DNA from: Streptomyces longisporoflavus
GTDB lineage: Bacteria; Actinomycetota; Actinomycetes; Streptomycetales; Streptomycetaceae
Direction: 5' to 3'
Assembly: GCF_014649775.1 (NCBI RefSeq)
Contig: NZ_BMTR01000015.1
Span: 170,905-234,904, forward strand
Length of the DNA stretch: 64,000 bases
The notes under the pieces were generated by a model. The model was not told the origin of the DNA. It saw nothing but the letters and a program-made list of their open reading frames with translations, and did not search any database. Below are positions 25,191 through 33,906 of the stretch, piece after piece. A program made the position numbers and the translations under genes. How positions within the stretch are numbered: position 1 is the stretch's first letter; the number at the start of each line of letters is the position of its first letter.

Positions 25191-27865
25191 CGGACGGCGA
25201 GGTCTTTGAGGTGCCGGGGCTCCGGGAACCCGTGGAGATCCGGATCGACCAGTGGGGCGTCCCGCATCTGTACGCCGCGTCGCAGGACGACCTCTTCCTG
25301 GCCCAGGGCTTCAACGCCGCCCGCGACCGCCTCTTCCAACTGGACCTCTGGCGGCGCCGCGGACTCGGCCTGCTCGCCGAGGTGCTGGGCGAGGGGTACG
25401 CCGAACACGACCGCGCGGCACGGCTGTTCCTCTACCGCGGCGACATGGCCGAGGAGTGGCGGGCGTACGGGGACGACACCGAGCGGGTGACGACGGCGTT
25501 CGTCGACGGCATCAACGCGTACGTGAGGCTGTGCCGTACGAACTCCCGTCATCTCCCGCCCGAATTCGCCCTGCTGGAGTACGAGCCGTCGTACTGGCAG
25601 CCCTCCGACGTGGCCCGCATCCGCAGCCACGGCCTGCAGTACAACCTGCACGAGGAAGTCGCCAGGGCCCTCACCCTGCGGGACCACGGCCCGGGGACGG
25701 AGGACCTGCGCCGCCGCCGCGAGCCCGCCCCGCACCGGCTGCGCGTCCCCGAGGGGCTCGACCTGTCCGTCATCCCGTCCGACGTCCTGCGGGTGTACGA
25801 GCTGGCCACCACGCCCCCGTGGGCGGCGGGCACCGCGCCCCGCCAGGGCCTTGACGGCTCCAACAACTGGGTGATCGCCCCGTCCCGGACCGCCACGGGC
25901 CGCCCCCTCCTGGCCAACGACCCGCACCGCGGGATCGCCCTGCCCGCGTTGCGCTACCTCGCGCACCTGTCGGCGCCGGGCATCGACGTCATCGGGGCGG
26001 GGGAACCGGCCCTGCCCGGCATCTCCATCGGCCACAACGGCCGGGTCGCGTTCGGCCTGACGATCTTCCCGATCGACCAGGAGGACCTCTACGTCTACCG
26101 CACGAACCCGGCGAACCCGCGCGAGTACTGGTACGAGAACCGCTGGGAGCCGATGACGCGCGTCACGGAGTCCGTCCCGGTGCGCGGCGGCGAGGCGATC
26201 GCGGCGGACCTGTGGTTCACGCGCCACGGCCCGGTGATCCGCGAACTGCCGGACCAGAACGCGGCGTTCGCGGTCCGCGCGGCCTGGCTTGGCCCGGGCA
26301 TGGCCCCGTACCTGGGCAGCATGGACTACATGCGGGCGACGAGCCCCGACGAGTTCGTCACGGCGATGCGCCGCTGGGGAGCCCCCGGCGAGAACCAGGT
26401 CTACGCGTCCCCGGACGGCACGATCGGCTGGCGCCCCGCCGGCCGCGTCCCCGTCCGCCCCAACTGGGACGGCACGTTGCCCGTCCCCGGCGACGGCCGC
26501 TACGAGTGGGCCGGCTTCCTCGACGTGGAGGAACTCCCCTCGGTCCGCGACCCGGCGCGGGGCTGGTTCGCCACGGCCAACCAGCTGAACCTGCCTCCCG
26601 CGTACCCGAACGCGGAGAAGACGGTCACGTACGACTGGTACGCACCGACCCGCCACGACCGCATCACGGAGGAACTGGGCGAACACGCGGCCTGGACGGT
26701 CGAGGACTGCGTACGCCTGCAGACGGACTACGTGAGCCTGCCGGCACGACGACTACAGACGCTGCTCGCCGCATTGCGGGGCAAGCCCCCGGCGGCCGCA
26801 ACTTCAGCGCTCGGCGCGGTGGCCGGCCCTGGTGGGGCTCCGGTGCTCGGCGATGCGGTGGCCGATGCTGCCGGGTCCGGTGGTGGTGTGGCCGGGGATG
26901 CTGTGGTGGGCGACGGCGCCGACGACGCGGCGGGTCTTGCCCGGCCCGGCTGCCCTGCCGGGCTCGACCGCCCTGCCGGGCTCGACCGCCCTGCCGGGCT
27001 CGACCGCCCTGCCGGGCTCGACCGCCCTGCCGGGCTCGACCGCCCTGCCGGGCTCGACCGCCCTGCCGGGCTCGACCCCGCTGCCGACCGCGGCGAACCG
27101 GCCGCCGGCCACGGCGAACCACCCACCACCGGTGATCTCCTCACCGTCGCCCTCGCCCTCCTCAGAGACTGGGACGCCCGTCTCACCGCAGAGTCCCCGG
27201 CCGCCGCCGTCTTCGAGGTCTGGTATCGGCGGCATCTGAGGCCTGCCCTTCGGGCTCGGGCGCTCGGGGGGATTGTGGGGGAGGGGGCGCGGGAGGCCGC
27301 TTTGGCGCGGGTTCTTCCCGCGGAGGACGCGGCGGCGGATGCTCGTGTCGATCTGGAGCTGCTGGACGCGGATCCGGATCCCGCGCTGCTGCTCGGGACG
27401 CTGGACGCCGCCGTCGGGGAACTCGCCGGGCTGCTGGGCGCCGATCCGGACGGCTGGTCCTGGGGCGCCCTGCACCACGCCCATCCGCACCATCCCATCG
27501 CCGCCTTGCTCGGCGGACCCGCCCCGGAATGGGCCTCCGTAGGCCCTGTTCCGCGCGGCGGCAGCGGGGACACCGTGGGAGCCGCCGCCTACGGGCCGGG
27601 GTTCCGGCAGACCACGGGGGCCACCTTCCGGATCGTCGTGGACGTCGGCTCCTGGGACGACTCCGTGGCGATGAACTCGCCGGGGCAGTCCGGCGTTCCG
27701 GGCAGCCCGCACTACGACGACCTGTTCGCGAGCTGGGCCGCCGACGCCTCCTTCCCGCTCCTCTACTCCCGCGCCGCGGTGGAGAAGCACACGCGGCGGA
27801 CGATCACGCTGCGACCGCCCGGCGCGACGCGGGTTCAGGAGGCCGAAGATCCGAACGGCAAGTAG
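25187..27865 (+). CDS. penicillin acylase family amidase (Ntn hydrolase) with repeat insert
   Basis: 892 residues, ATG overlapping the symporter stop. Residues 1-224 are the alpha-chain region (VEIRIDQWGVPHLYA, LFLAQGFNAARDRLFQLDLWRR). The predicted nucleophile is Ser225 in LDGSNNWVIAPSRT, freed by autoprocessing. LLANDPHRG, LPGISIGHNGRVAFGLT and FATANQLNLP are family blocks; the C-terminus has YGPGFRQTTGATFRIVVD and MNSPGQSGVPGSPHYDDLF, both typical. No signal peptide is seen, so it may be cytosolic. Family members hydrolyse amides, penicillins or acyl-homoserine lactones. An insert of about 110 residues at 538-648 is Gly/Ala/Pro-rich and holds seven PAGLDR repeats. The last 31 bp overlap the convergent DUF917 gene. 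Confidence 0.93.
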   Translation: MTDGEVFEVPGLREPVEIRIDQWGVPHLYAASQDDLFLAQGFNAARDRLFQLDLWRRRGLGLLAEVLGEGYAEHDRAARLFLYRGDMAEEWRAYGDDTERVTTAFVDGINAYVRLCRTNSRHLPPEFALLEYEPSYWQPSDVARIRSHGLQYNLHEEVARALTLRDHGPGTEDLRRRREPAPHRLRVPEGLDLSVIPSDVLRVYELATTPPWAAGTAPRQGLDGSNNWVIAPSRTATGRPLLANDPHRGIALPALRYLAHLSAPGIDVIGAGEPALPGISIGHNGRVAFGLTIFPIDQEDLYVYRTNPANPREYWYENRWEPMTRVTESVPVRGGEAIAADLWFTRHGPVIRELPDQNAAFAVRAAWLGPGMAPYLGSMDYMRATSPDEFVTAMRRWGAPGENQVYASPDGTIGWRPAGRVPVRPNWDGTLPVPGDGRYEWAGFLDVEELPSVRDPARGWFATANQLNLPPAYPNAEKTVTYDWYAPTRHDRITEELGEHAAWTVEDCVRLQTDYVSLPARRLQTLLAALRGKPPAAATSALGAVAGPGGAPVLGDAVADAAGSGGGVAGDAVVGDGADDAAGLARPGCPAGLDRPAGLDRPAGLDRPAGLDRPAGLDRPAGLDRPAGLDPAADRGEPAAGHGEPPTTGDLLTVALALLRDWDARLTAESPAAAVFEVWYRRHLRPALRARALGGIVGEGAREAALARVLPAEDAAADARVDLELLDADPDPALLLGTLDAAVGELAGLLGADPDGWSWGALHHAHPHHPIAALLGGPAPEWASVGPVPRGGSGDTVGAAAYGPGFRQTTGATFRIVVDVGSWDDSVAMNSPGQSGVPGSPHYDDLFASWAADASFPLLYSRAAVEKHTRRTITLRPPGATRVQEAEDPNGK
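26953..27078 (+). repeat. 18-bp x 7 tandem repeat inside the acylase gene
   Basis: Seven near-identical copies of CCCTGCCGGGCTCGACCG, 18 bp each, encode PAGLDR repeats. Only the last base of the final unit differs. Such uniformity means recent slippage or active homogenisation. Confidence 0.95.
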
Positions 27866-28913
27866 TCCACCTCGTATCCGAAGCAGCGGGGACCGGCCAG
27901 GGCGAGCCCGGCCGGGGTGGTCCAGCGCGGGTCGCAGCGGGCGGCGAAGACGCTGACGCGCAGCCCGTAGCGCAGGCCCTCCGCGGTCACCGGGTCGCCG
28001 GTCTCGCCGTCCAGAACCAGATCAGGTCGGGCGTGGTCGCGACGGTCACCCCGTCGCGCGTGGCGAGCAAGTGCTCGTTCTGGAAGCCGAGTTCGAGCAC
28101 CCGGCCCGCGTCCTCGCGCGTCCCCTCGATCCGGGCGTGCCCGCGCGCGAAACCCCCCTCCGTACGACGCATCACGTCGACCACCTTGCCCGTCAGAAGC
28201 GGCACACCCGCCAGCACCACCCGTGCCGCCGCCACCGGATCCCGGTGCGCGGCACGCGCCTCGCGCACCGCCGCCCCGAGCCGGCCGGCGAGCGTCAGCG
28301 TGGCGGGCACCAGGCCGGCGGCGAGCTGATCGCCGCGCAGCACTGTGTCCGCGCAACTGATCTGGCAGCCGAGTTCCACGCACACCGCACGCGCGATGCG
28401 CTCGGCCGTGTGGTTGTCGACGGCCTCGACGACGACCGTGTTGCCCTTGTCGTCGGCGAGCGCCATCGGCGAGATGCTGATCCCGGCAAGACCCGGCAGC
28501 ACCATCTGCGCCTCGGGGAACGCCCTCCCCATCGCGTCCTCGTCCACGAGGGGAAGACCGGTCCGCGCGGCGCACGCGATCGGCAGCATCGAGTTGACCC
28601 CGCCGACCTCCAGCGGAGCCAGGTGAGTGGCCCGGCGCCCGATGTGTCTCTCCAGGGCCCGCAGCGCCGCCGCGTCCTCCCGGCCGTTGGGCACGCGCTC
28701 CAGGAGGACGGTGGGCGCGCCCATGCCGGAGACCGGGACGACGGTCGCGTCGGCGCGCACCTCGTCGATGCGGACGAGCCGCACGGGCCCGTGCGAACGG
28801 ATCGCCTCGCGGGCGAGCAGCTTGCCGATGTACGGGTCGCCGCCACCGCCCGTGCCGAGGATGCCCGAGCCGCGGGCGATGTCGTCGAGGTTGCCGAGGG
28901 TGATCTCACGCAT
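27835..28913 (-). pseudogene. DUF917 family gene with a 1-base frameshift
   Basis: The gene starts at ATG 28913, overlapping the HyuA-like gene by 8 bp. The first 290 or so residues are a standard DUF917 protein: GTGGGGDPYIGKLLA, PLEVGGVNSMLPI, GLPLVDEDAMGRAFPEAQM and DNHTAERIARAV. After PDLI near 28021 the frame runs into a stop at 27987. The normal family C-terminus (LVLDGETGDPVTAEGLRYG ... GPRCFGYEVDYLPF) continues in another frame to a stop at 27835. Restoring one G/C between 28020 and 28021 joins the two. So the gene is either a recent pseudogene or contains a sequencing error. DUF917 proteins pair with hydantoinase-like partners. Confidence 0.85.
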
Positions 28914-30486
28914 CGGCTGTCGCCCCGGCGCCGCACCAGGTGATGTCGCCGATCCGCCGCAGGTCCAGGTCCCCCACCGCTTTGACGCGGATGCGGGTCG
29001 CGCCGCCGGGCAGATAGGCGAGCGGCACCTCCTCGATGTCCACGACGCGTACGCTGCCGGGCCGTGCCCCGGCGTCCAGGGCACGGCCGAGGGCCTCGTC
29101 GCGGGCCTCGGCGAGCACCGAATCCCTGCGCCCGTCGGGGACGCGGAAGACCCGGTCGACCTCTCCGCCGATCTGCGCGATCGCCGCACCCACCGCGTTG
29201 GCCACGCCGAAGTGCGCGGGCCTTCGCACATCGGCGAAGCCGGGTAACGGCTCGGGCATCAGAACGGAGCCGCCGCCGACGGCGACCACCGGAAGGGCCG
29301 CCGCCGAGGTCCGCATCCGGTCGACGCCCTCCGCGAGCCGCCCGGCGATGCGCTCCAGGGCCCGCTCGGTGAACTCCGGCTCCAGATGGGCGACATGAGC
29401 GCTGTCCCCGATGTCCGCCCGGCCCGCGGCCACCGCGAGATCCGTCGCCGTCAGCCGCGTACCGCCGAAGACGAGCGCCTCCCGCGTGAGCAGATGACCC
29501 ACCGACCGCGGGCCCGTCCCACCGCGGCGCGACACCAGGGACCCGCCCCCGATGCCGAGCGAAAGGACGTCGGGGATACGGAAGTTGACCCGTATCCCCG
29601 CGGCCTCGCTCTCGCCCGCCGCCTCGCGCGGAAAGCCCCCGGTGAGCATCCCGATGTCGGCCGTGGTGCCGCCCACGTCGATGACCGCGCAGTCCCCGAC
29701 CCCGGACAGGAGGGCCGCGCCCCGCATCGAGTTGGTCGGCCCCGACGCGAACGTCGCGACGGGGCACGTGCGCGCGAAGTCGACGTCCATCAGCGTTCCG
29801 TCGTTCTGCGAGAGGAAGAACGGTGCCGTGATCGACAGCTCGGCCAGCGCCTTGCCGAGGGATTCGACGATCACGGTGGCCAGGTCCCGCAGCGACGCGT
29901 TGATGATCGTGGCGTTTTCGCGCGCGAGAAGACCGACCCGGCCGAGATCGTGCGAGAGCGAGAAGTGCACGCCCTCGCCGAGCTCGGCCCGCAGGATCTC
30001 GGCGGCCTGCCGCTCGTCCGTCTCCGCGACCGGCGAGAACACCGACGACACGGCGACCGAGGTGAGCCCGCGAGCGGCGATGTCGGCCGCCGTGCGCTTG
30101 AGCTCCTCCGGATCGAGCGGCGAAAGCGGCCTGCCGTCGAACTCGCGCCCGCCGTGGCAGAGATAGCCGTACCCGCCGACGGCCGCCCGCTGCCGGGCGG
30201 GCCAGTCCGCCATGGGCGGCACGGCGGCGGTGGCGGGAAGACCGAGACGTACGGCCGCCACGGGGGTGAGCCGGGCGCCCTCCACGAGCGCGTTGAGGAA
30301 GTGCGTGGTGCCGATCATCACCGCGGTGACGGATTCGGCGGGCGGGTCCAGGGCCCGCACCGCGGCGGTGACCCCGGAGGTGATGTCGGGCGTGGTCGGT
30401 GACTTGGCGGCCGCGAGCACGCGGTCGTCGTATCCGAGGAGGACGGCGTCGGTGTTGGTACCACCGACATCGATGCCGATACGCAT
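28906..30486 (-). CDS. hydantoinase/oxoprolinase A family protein (HyuA-like)
   Basis: 526 residues from ATG 30486. It has the actin-like ATPase fold of HyuA: MRIGIDVGGTNTDAVLL at the N-terminus (phosphate 1), CAVIDVGGTTADIGML in the middle, and VAVGGGSVLMPE near the end. GTTHFLNALVEGARL and RENATIINASLRDLA are family blocks. HyuA-type subunits use ATP to open cyclic amides such as hydantoins or 5-oxoproline. Here the usual HyuB is absent and DUF917 takes its place, a pairing seen elsewhere in actinobacteria. The leader contains a 15-bp tandem repeat. The convergent amidase/symporter operon suggests a shared nutrient. Confidence 0.9.
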   Translation of the reverse strand: MRIGIDVGGTNTDAVLLGYDDRVLAAAKSPTTPDITSGVTAAVRALDPPAESVTAVMIGTTHFLNALVEGARLTPVAAVRLGLPATAAVPPMADWPARQRAAVGGYGYLCHGGREFDGRPLSPLDPEELKRTAADIAARGLTSVAVSSVFSPVAETDERQAAEILRAELGEGVHFSLSHDLGRVGLLARENATIINASLRDLATVIVESLGKALAELSITAPFFLSQNDGTLMDVDFARTCPVATFASGPTNSMRGAALLSGVGDCAVIDVGGTTADIGMLTGGFPREAAGESEAAGIRVNFRIPDVLSLGIGGGSLVSRRGGTGPRSVGHLLTREALVFGGTRLTATDLAVAAGRADIGDSAHVAHLEPEFTERALERIAGRLAEGVDRMRTSAAALPVVAVGGGSVLMPEPLPGFADVRRPAHFGVANAVGAAIAQIGGEVDRVFRVPDGRRDSVLAEARDEALGRALDAGARPGSVRVVDIEEVPLAYLPGGATRIRVKAVGDLDLRRIGDITWCGAGATADA

Positions 30487-30504
30487 GGTGGCGGAGCCCT
30501 TCGT

Positions 30505-30564
30505 GTGGCGACGGGTGACGTGGCGACGGGTGACAAGGCGACGGGTGGCGTGGCGACGGGTGAC
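30505..30564. repeat. 15-bp x 4 tandem repeat in the HyuA leader
   Basis: Units at 30505-30519, 30520-30534, 30535-30549 and 30550-30564 have consensus GTGGCGACGGGTGAC. It lies 18 bp upstream of the HyuA start codon and so is probably in its 5' leader or promoter. Confidence 0.85.
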
Positions 30565-30963
30565 GCGTAGTACGGACGTGACGCACGCCGTGATCAACCT
30601 GGCGGCGGGGCGGCGGTGCCCGGCCGTCCGGCGGCGGCATCGGCCATCGGGGCCCGCGGGAAGCCGGGGCGGCACCTGCTTCCGCCACTGCCCTGCCACC
30701 GCCGGTCGCCGGCCGCTCACGGCCGACAGCCCGTACCGGGGCGGCACAGGCGCCGCCCCGATGCGGGCTGCTCGGTCGTTCGGTCGTTCCCCGCTGTCGG
30801 CGCCAGGGGGGGGCCTCTGACGGATCTCCGCCGCGTCGCGGCGGCGCCCGGCGCTCTCCCGTGCCTCAGGGGCGCGGGTGGACCCCCGCGCCGGCCGCCC
30901 CGGCAGAAAGCCCGGGTACGCCCGGCGCGAGGGCCCGCGGCCGGCATTCCCCCCGGAAACCCC
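30565..30963. other. intergenic region without a supported gene
   Basis: About 400 bp between the HyuA leader repeat and the NDH-2 stop. No open frame on either strand resembles a gene. It holds the doubled GGTCGTTC at about 30775-30788 and a terminator-like hairpin at 30871-30892. Confidence 0.55.
30871..30892 (-). terminator. hairpin downstream of NDH-2
   Basis: GGCGCGGG (30871-30878), 6-base loop, CCCGCGCC (30885-30892). It lies about 70 bp beyond the NDH-2 stop, so it is a plausible terminator for that gene. Confidence 0.5.
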
Positions 30964-32352
30964 CTAGGGGAACAGTGGCTTCTCCGGGGCCATCGACCGC
31001 CTCGCCACCTCGGACGTCACCCTGGCCTGGATCTCCTCCGGCGAGAGATAGACGTCCGTCATCTCGAAGTCCCTGAGCGTGGCGGGCCGTTGGGCCTGGA
31101 ACCCGGTGCGTACGTAGTCGTCGCCGGCGAGGGCGTTGAGCCCCCAGTTCGCGGCCGTGCGGAAACGGGCGGTGAGGGTGCGCAGCGCCCCCAGGTGATA
31201 GCCCCGCGCGACGATCTGAGCGGGCAGGCCGGACAGCTGCACGCCCATCGGCTTCGACACGGCCTGGATGCCGCCCAGGTCGACGACCAGGCCCATGTCC
31301 TTGTGCCGGTAGTCGCTCAGGGGCGTGCCCCGCACGGCCGCGGTGACGTTCCTCGCGGCGGCCCAGCCCTGCCGCATCGCGTGCTGCGCGGTGGGCGGGC
31401 ACGTCGCGTCGCCGCCCTTGACGAGGTCGGGGACGGCCGCCGCGTCGCCGAGCGCGAACACGCCGTCCAGGCCGGGCACCGTCAGGTCCGGCCGGACCAC
31501 CAGGCGGCCCTTGTTGGTCTCGGCGCCCAGCGTGGCGATGAGCGGGCTCGGCGCGACACCGGCGGTCCAGATCAGCGTCCGGCAGGGCAGCGTGCGCCCG
31601 TCGGTGAGGGTAACGGTGTCCTCGGTCGCCTTCTCCACCGTGACCCCGAGCGACACGTGAATCCCGCGCCGGCGCACTATGTCCAGGGCCTTCTCCCCGA
31701 GCCGGTCGCCCAGTTCGGGCATCAGCTTCGGCGCGACGTCGACGAGATGCCAGTTGATCTGCGTCGGGTCGAGCCCCGGATACCGCTTGGTGGCGGCACT
31801 CGTCAGGCGGTGCAGATACGCCGCCGTCTCCGTGCCCGCGTAACCGCCTCCGACGACCACGAACTGCAGCCGGGACTCCCGCTCGGCACGGTCGGAGCTC
31901 GCCGCCGCCAGGCTCAGCTGCGAGATGACGTGGTCGCGGATCCACGCGGCCTCGGCCAGTGTCTTCACGCCCACGGCGTGCCGGTCGACACCGGGGATGT
32001 CGAACTGCCGGGTCACGCTGCCCGGAGTCAGGACCAGGTAGTCGTAGCGCTCCACGACCTCCTCGCCGTTGATCTTCCGTACGATCACGGCCTTCGCGTG
32101 CGGATCCACCCCGATGGCCCCGCCCGGCACGATCGCCGTCCGGCGCAGCATGCGGCGCAGCGGCACCGCGACCGACTGCGGGGTGAGCACGCCCGACGCG
32201 ACATGGGGGAGCAGCGGCAGATACAGCTGATGGTCCTGCGGGCTGATCAGCCGCAATTCGGCGTCCTGCGCCTTGAGCGTCCGCTCCAGCTTGTGCGCGC
32301 ACTCCATACCGGCGAAGCCACCGCCGATGATCAGAATCCGGGGACGTTGCAT
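30964..32352 (-). CDS. type II NADH dehydrogenase (NDH-2) / FAD-dependent oxidoreductase
   Basis: 462 residues. Two dinucleotide-binding folds are visible: the FAD site RILIIGGGFAGMECA at residue 4 on, and the NADH site FVVVGGGYAGTETAAYL near residue 170. TPGSVTRQFDIPGV, WTAGVAPSPL and DGVFALGDAAAVPDL are standard family blocks. NDH-2 oxidises NADH and passes electrons to menaquinone at the membrane face without pumping protons. The C-terminal 100 residues, including LVVDLGGIQAVSKPMGVQLSG, fit the membrane-associated end of the family. ATG 32352 is preceded by GGAG at nine bases. The frame stays open upstream to 32574, but that part has no start signal and atypical residues. Confidence 0.92.
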   Translation of the reverse strand: MQRPRILIIGGGFAGMECAHKLERTLKAQDAELRLISPQDHQLYLPLLPHVASGVLTPQSVAVPLRRMLRRTAIVPGGAIGVDPHAKAVIVRKINGEEVVERYDYLVLTPGSVTRQFDIPGVDRHAVGVKTLAEAAWIRDHVISQLSLAAASSDRAERESRLQFVVVGGGYAGTETAAYLHRLTSAATKRYPGLDPTQINWHLVDVAPKLMPELGDRLGEKALDIVRRRGIHVSLGVTVEKATEDTVTLTDGRTLPCRTLIWTAGVAPSPLIATLGAETNKGRLVVRPDLTVPGLDGVFALGDAAAVPDLVKGGDATCPPTAQHAMRQGWAAARNVTAAVRGTPLSDYRHKDMGLVVDLGGIQAVSKPMGVQLSGLPAQIVARGYHLGALRTLTARFRTAANWGLNALAGDDYVRTGFQAQRPATLRDFEMTDVYLSPEEIQARVTSEVARRSMAPEKPLFP

Positions 32353-32543
32353 AAGAGATCGCTCCAGGGTTGGGCTCACCCGAGCCAGGCGAGCGTGGCG
32401 ACGACGAAGGCCCGGACACGCGGGTCCTCCTGGGCGAGGAGTCCGGTTCATCCTCCGACGGCGGGCGGCCCGGCGCACGTCGGGTGCGCCGGGCGGGGAA
32501 CCCGGGTACCCCCGATCCGTCGGTTCAGCCGTCCGCTCCGGCT

Positions 32544-32577
32544 GTGGAAGGTTCACGTGCGGTGGAAGGTTCACGTG
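32544..32577. repeat. doubled element containing CACGTG
   Basis: GTGGAAGGTTCACGTG occurs twice, 18 bp apart, about 190 bp upstream of the NDH-2 start. Each copy ends in the palindrome CACGTG. It could be a paired regulator site. Confidence 0.6.
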
Positions 32578-32704
32578 GTGACGGAGCCGCCCTCGCGGGC
32601 GATGTCCTGGACGATGCTTCGCGTCACAGACTGTCCCGGCTCGTACTGCCTGTCGAGCGCCCCGTCCTGACCGTCCCCTCCGAGCGCCGTCGTCGACAAC
32701 CGAC

Positions 32705-32762
32705 GGGGGCGGGGCGGCCGGCGCGGGCGGGGCGGCAGGCGGGGGCGGGGCGGCAGGCGGGG
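32705..32762 (+). repeat. G-rich 18-bp tandem repeat (G-quadruplex-prone)
   Basis: Units GGGGCGGCCGGCGCGGGC (32711-32728), GGGGCGGCAGGCGGGGGC (32729-32746) and a partial third (32747-32762). Runs of three to five G are spaced by short loops on the plus strand, ending 4 bp from the VOC stop. Confidence 0.75.
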
Positions 32763-32766
32763 CGTC

Positions 32767-33159
32767 TCAGATGCCGGGCCGGTAGCGGATGGGATGGTCC
32801 TGCGGTACTTCGACGATGACGATCCTGACGCCGTCCGGATCCGCGATCCACATCTCGACGAGCCCCCAGGGCTCCTTCACCGGCTCCCGCACCACCTCCA
32901 CCCCCCGCGCCACGAGATCCGCGTGCGCCTCCCGCGCGTCCGCCACCTGCAACCACAGCTGGAGGCCGGGCGCGGGCGGGGTCTCGGAGCGGCCGGAGAC
33001 CTCCAGGAAGCCGCCGCCGAGGAAGTAGACCGTGCCGCGTTCGGGCCCCGTACCGAACTCCCGGTAGACCCCGAGCCCCAGCGCCTCGCCGTAGAACGCC
33101 CGGGAGCGGTCGGGGTCGGTGGGACGGAGAAGGATTCTGCTGCTCAGTACATGCACCAT
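32767..33159 (-). CDS. VOC (glyoxalase/bleomycin-resistance) family protein
   Basis: 130 residues, one VOC unit of two beta-alpha-beta-beta-beta modules. Typical blocks: RILLRPTDPDRSRAFYGEALGL, GTVYFLGGGFLEV, GLQLWLQVADAREAHADLVARG and PWGLVEMWIADPDGVRIVIVEVP (parts). The pattern of H/E metal ligands is incomplete; a C-terminal Glu is present (VEVP) but no N-terminal His. Family members bind metals and catalyse diverse reactions or sequester drugs. No substrate can be inferred. It is divergent from the GNAT gene. Confidence 0.87.
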   Translation of the reverse strand: MVHVLSSRILLRPTDPDRSRAFYGEALGLGVYREFGTGPERGTVYFLGGGFLEVSGRSETPPAPGLQLWLQVADAREAHADLVARGVEVVREPVKEPWGLVEMWIADPDGVRIVIVEVPQDHPIRYRPGI

Positions 33160-33228
33160 GCAGCCGCACCTTAGCGGGGGGATACGCTCGGCGGTGCCTC
33201 GCCCGCGCCGCGCCGGACGGCGGCGGGC

Positions 33229-33280
33229 CAGAGAGCCCAGCGAGACCAGAGCTCAGCGAGACCAGCGAGACCAGAGAGAT
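33229..33280. repeat. 9-bp tandem repeat in the GNAT leader
   Basis: Six units of CAGCGAGAC-like sequence (one shortened to 7 bp) end 15 bp before the ATG at 33296, so the repeat directly abuts the ribosome-binding region (GGAGAACC). Confidence 0.8.
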
Positions 33281-33295
33281 CGGAGAACCCGCCCC

Positions 33296-33847
33296 ATGGA
33301 CACCGCCCCGCGCCTCGGCACGGACGACCTCACCTTCCGCGCCGCCACCGACGCGGACGTAGACGCGCTCGTCTCGCTCATCGAGTCGGCGTACCGCGGC
33401 GACTCCAGCCGGGCCGGCTGGACCACGGAGGCGGACATCCTCCAGGGGCAGCGGACCGATCCGCAGGGGGTCATCGACGTCATAAAGTCGCCGGTCAGCA
33501 AGCTGCTCACGGTCGAGCGCGAAGGCCAGATCGTCGCCTGCTGCCAGCTGGAACAGCGCGGCGAGCACGCCTACTTCGGGATGTTCGCGGTGAGCCCGGC
33601 GCTCCAGGGCGCGGGCCTCGGCAAGGTGATCATGGCGGAGGCCGAGCGGATCGCCCGGCAGGCGTGGGGCGCGAAGGAGATGCACATGACCGTGATCTCC
33701 GTACGCGAAGATCTCATCGCCTGGTACGAGCGGCGCGGTTACCGCCGTACGGGAAAGATGACGCCCTTCCCGTACGGCGACGAGCGCTTCGGCATTCCGC
33801 AGCGGGACGACCTGCAGTTCGAGCTGCTTGTCAAGCCCCTCGGCTGA
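33296..33847 (+). CDS. GNAT family N-acetyltransferase
   Basis: 183 residues. The acetyl-CoA binding motif is visible at AYFGMFAVSPALQGAGLGK followed by VIMAEAERIAR; the Q-x-x-G-x-G core is QGAGLG. ISVREDLIAWYERRGYRRTG is the C-terminal motif B. The N-terminus (LTFRAATDADVDALVSLIESAYRG) also fits the fold. The acceptor is unknown. A 9-bp repeat lies in the leader. Confidence 0.9.
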   Translation: MDTAPRLGTDDLTFRAATDADVDALVSLIESAYRGDSSRAGWTTEADILQGQRTDPQGVIDVIKSPVSKLLTVEREGQIVACCQLEQRGEHAYFGMFAVSPALQGAGLGKVIMAEAERIARQAWGAKEMHMTVISVREDLIAWYERRGYRRTGKMTPFPYGDERFGIPQRDDLQFELLVKPLG

Positions 33848-33906
33848 GCCCGGCGGCGACGGACGGCGCGACGGACAGTGCGACGAGCGGTCGGGCCGTG
33901 CAGCGG

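Larger units (their letters stand above)
32353..32766. other. intergenic region with repeats, no gene seen
   Basis: About 410 bp between the NDH-2 start and the VOC stop. It contains the 18-bp-period element GTGGAAGGTTCACGTG (32544-32559 and 32562-32577) and the G-rich repeat at 32705-32762. The first 150 bp probably hold the NDH-2 promoter, but I cannot point to clear hexamers. Confidence 0.55.

Noticed and set aside
32353..32574. 74-residue N-terminal extension of NDH-2
   Set aside because: No ribosome site at 32574, Pro/Arg-rich residues, and the family normally begins at the FAD-binding strand as from 32352.
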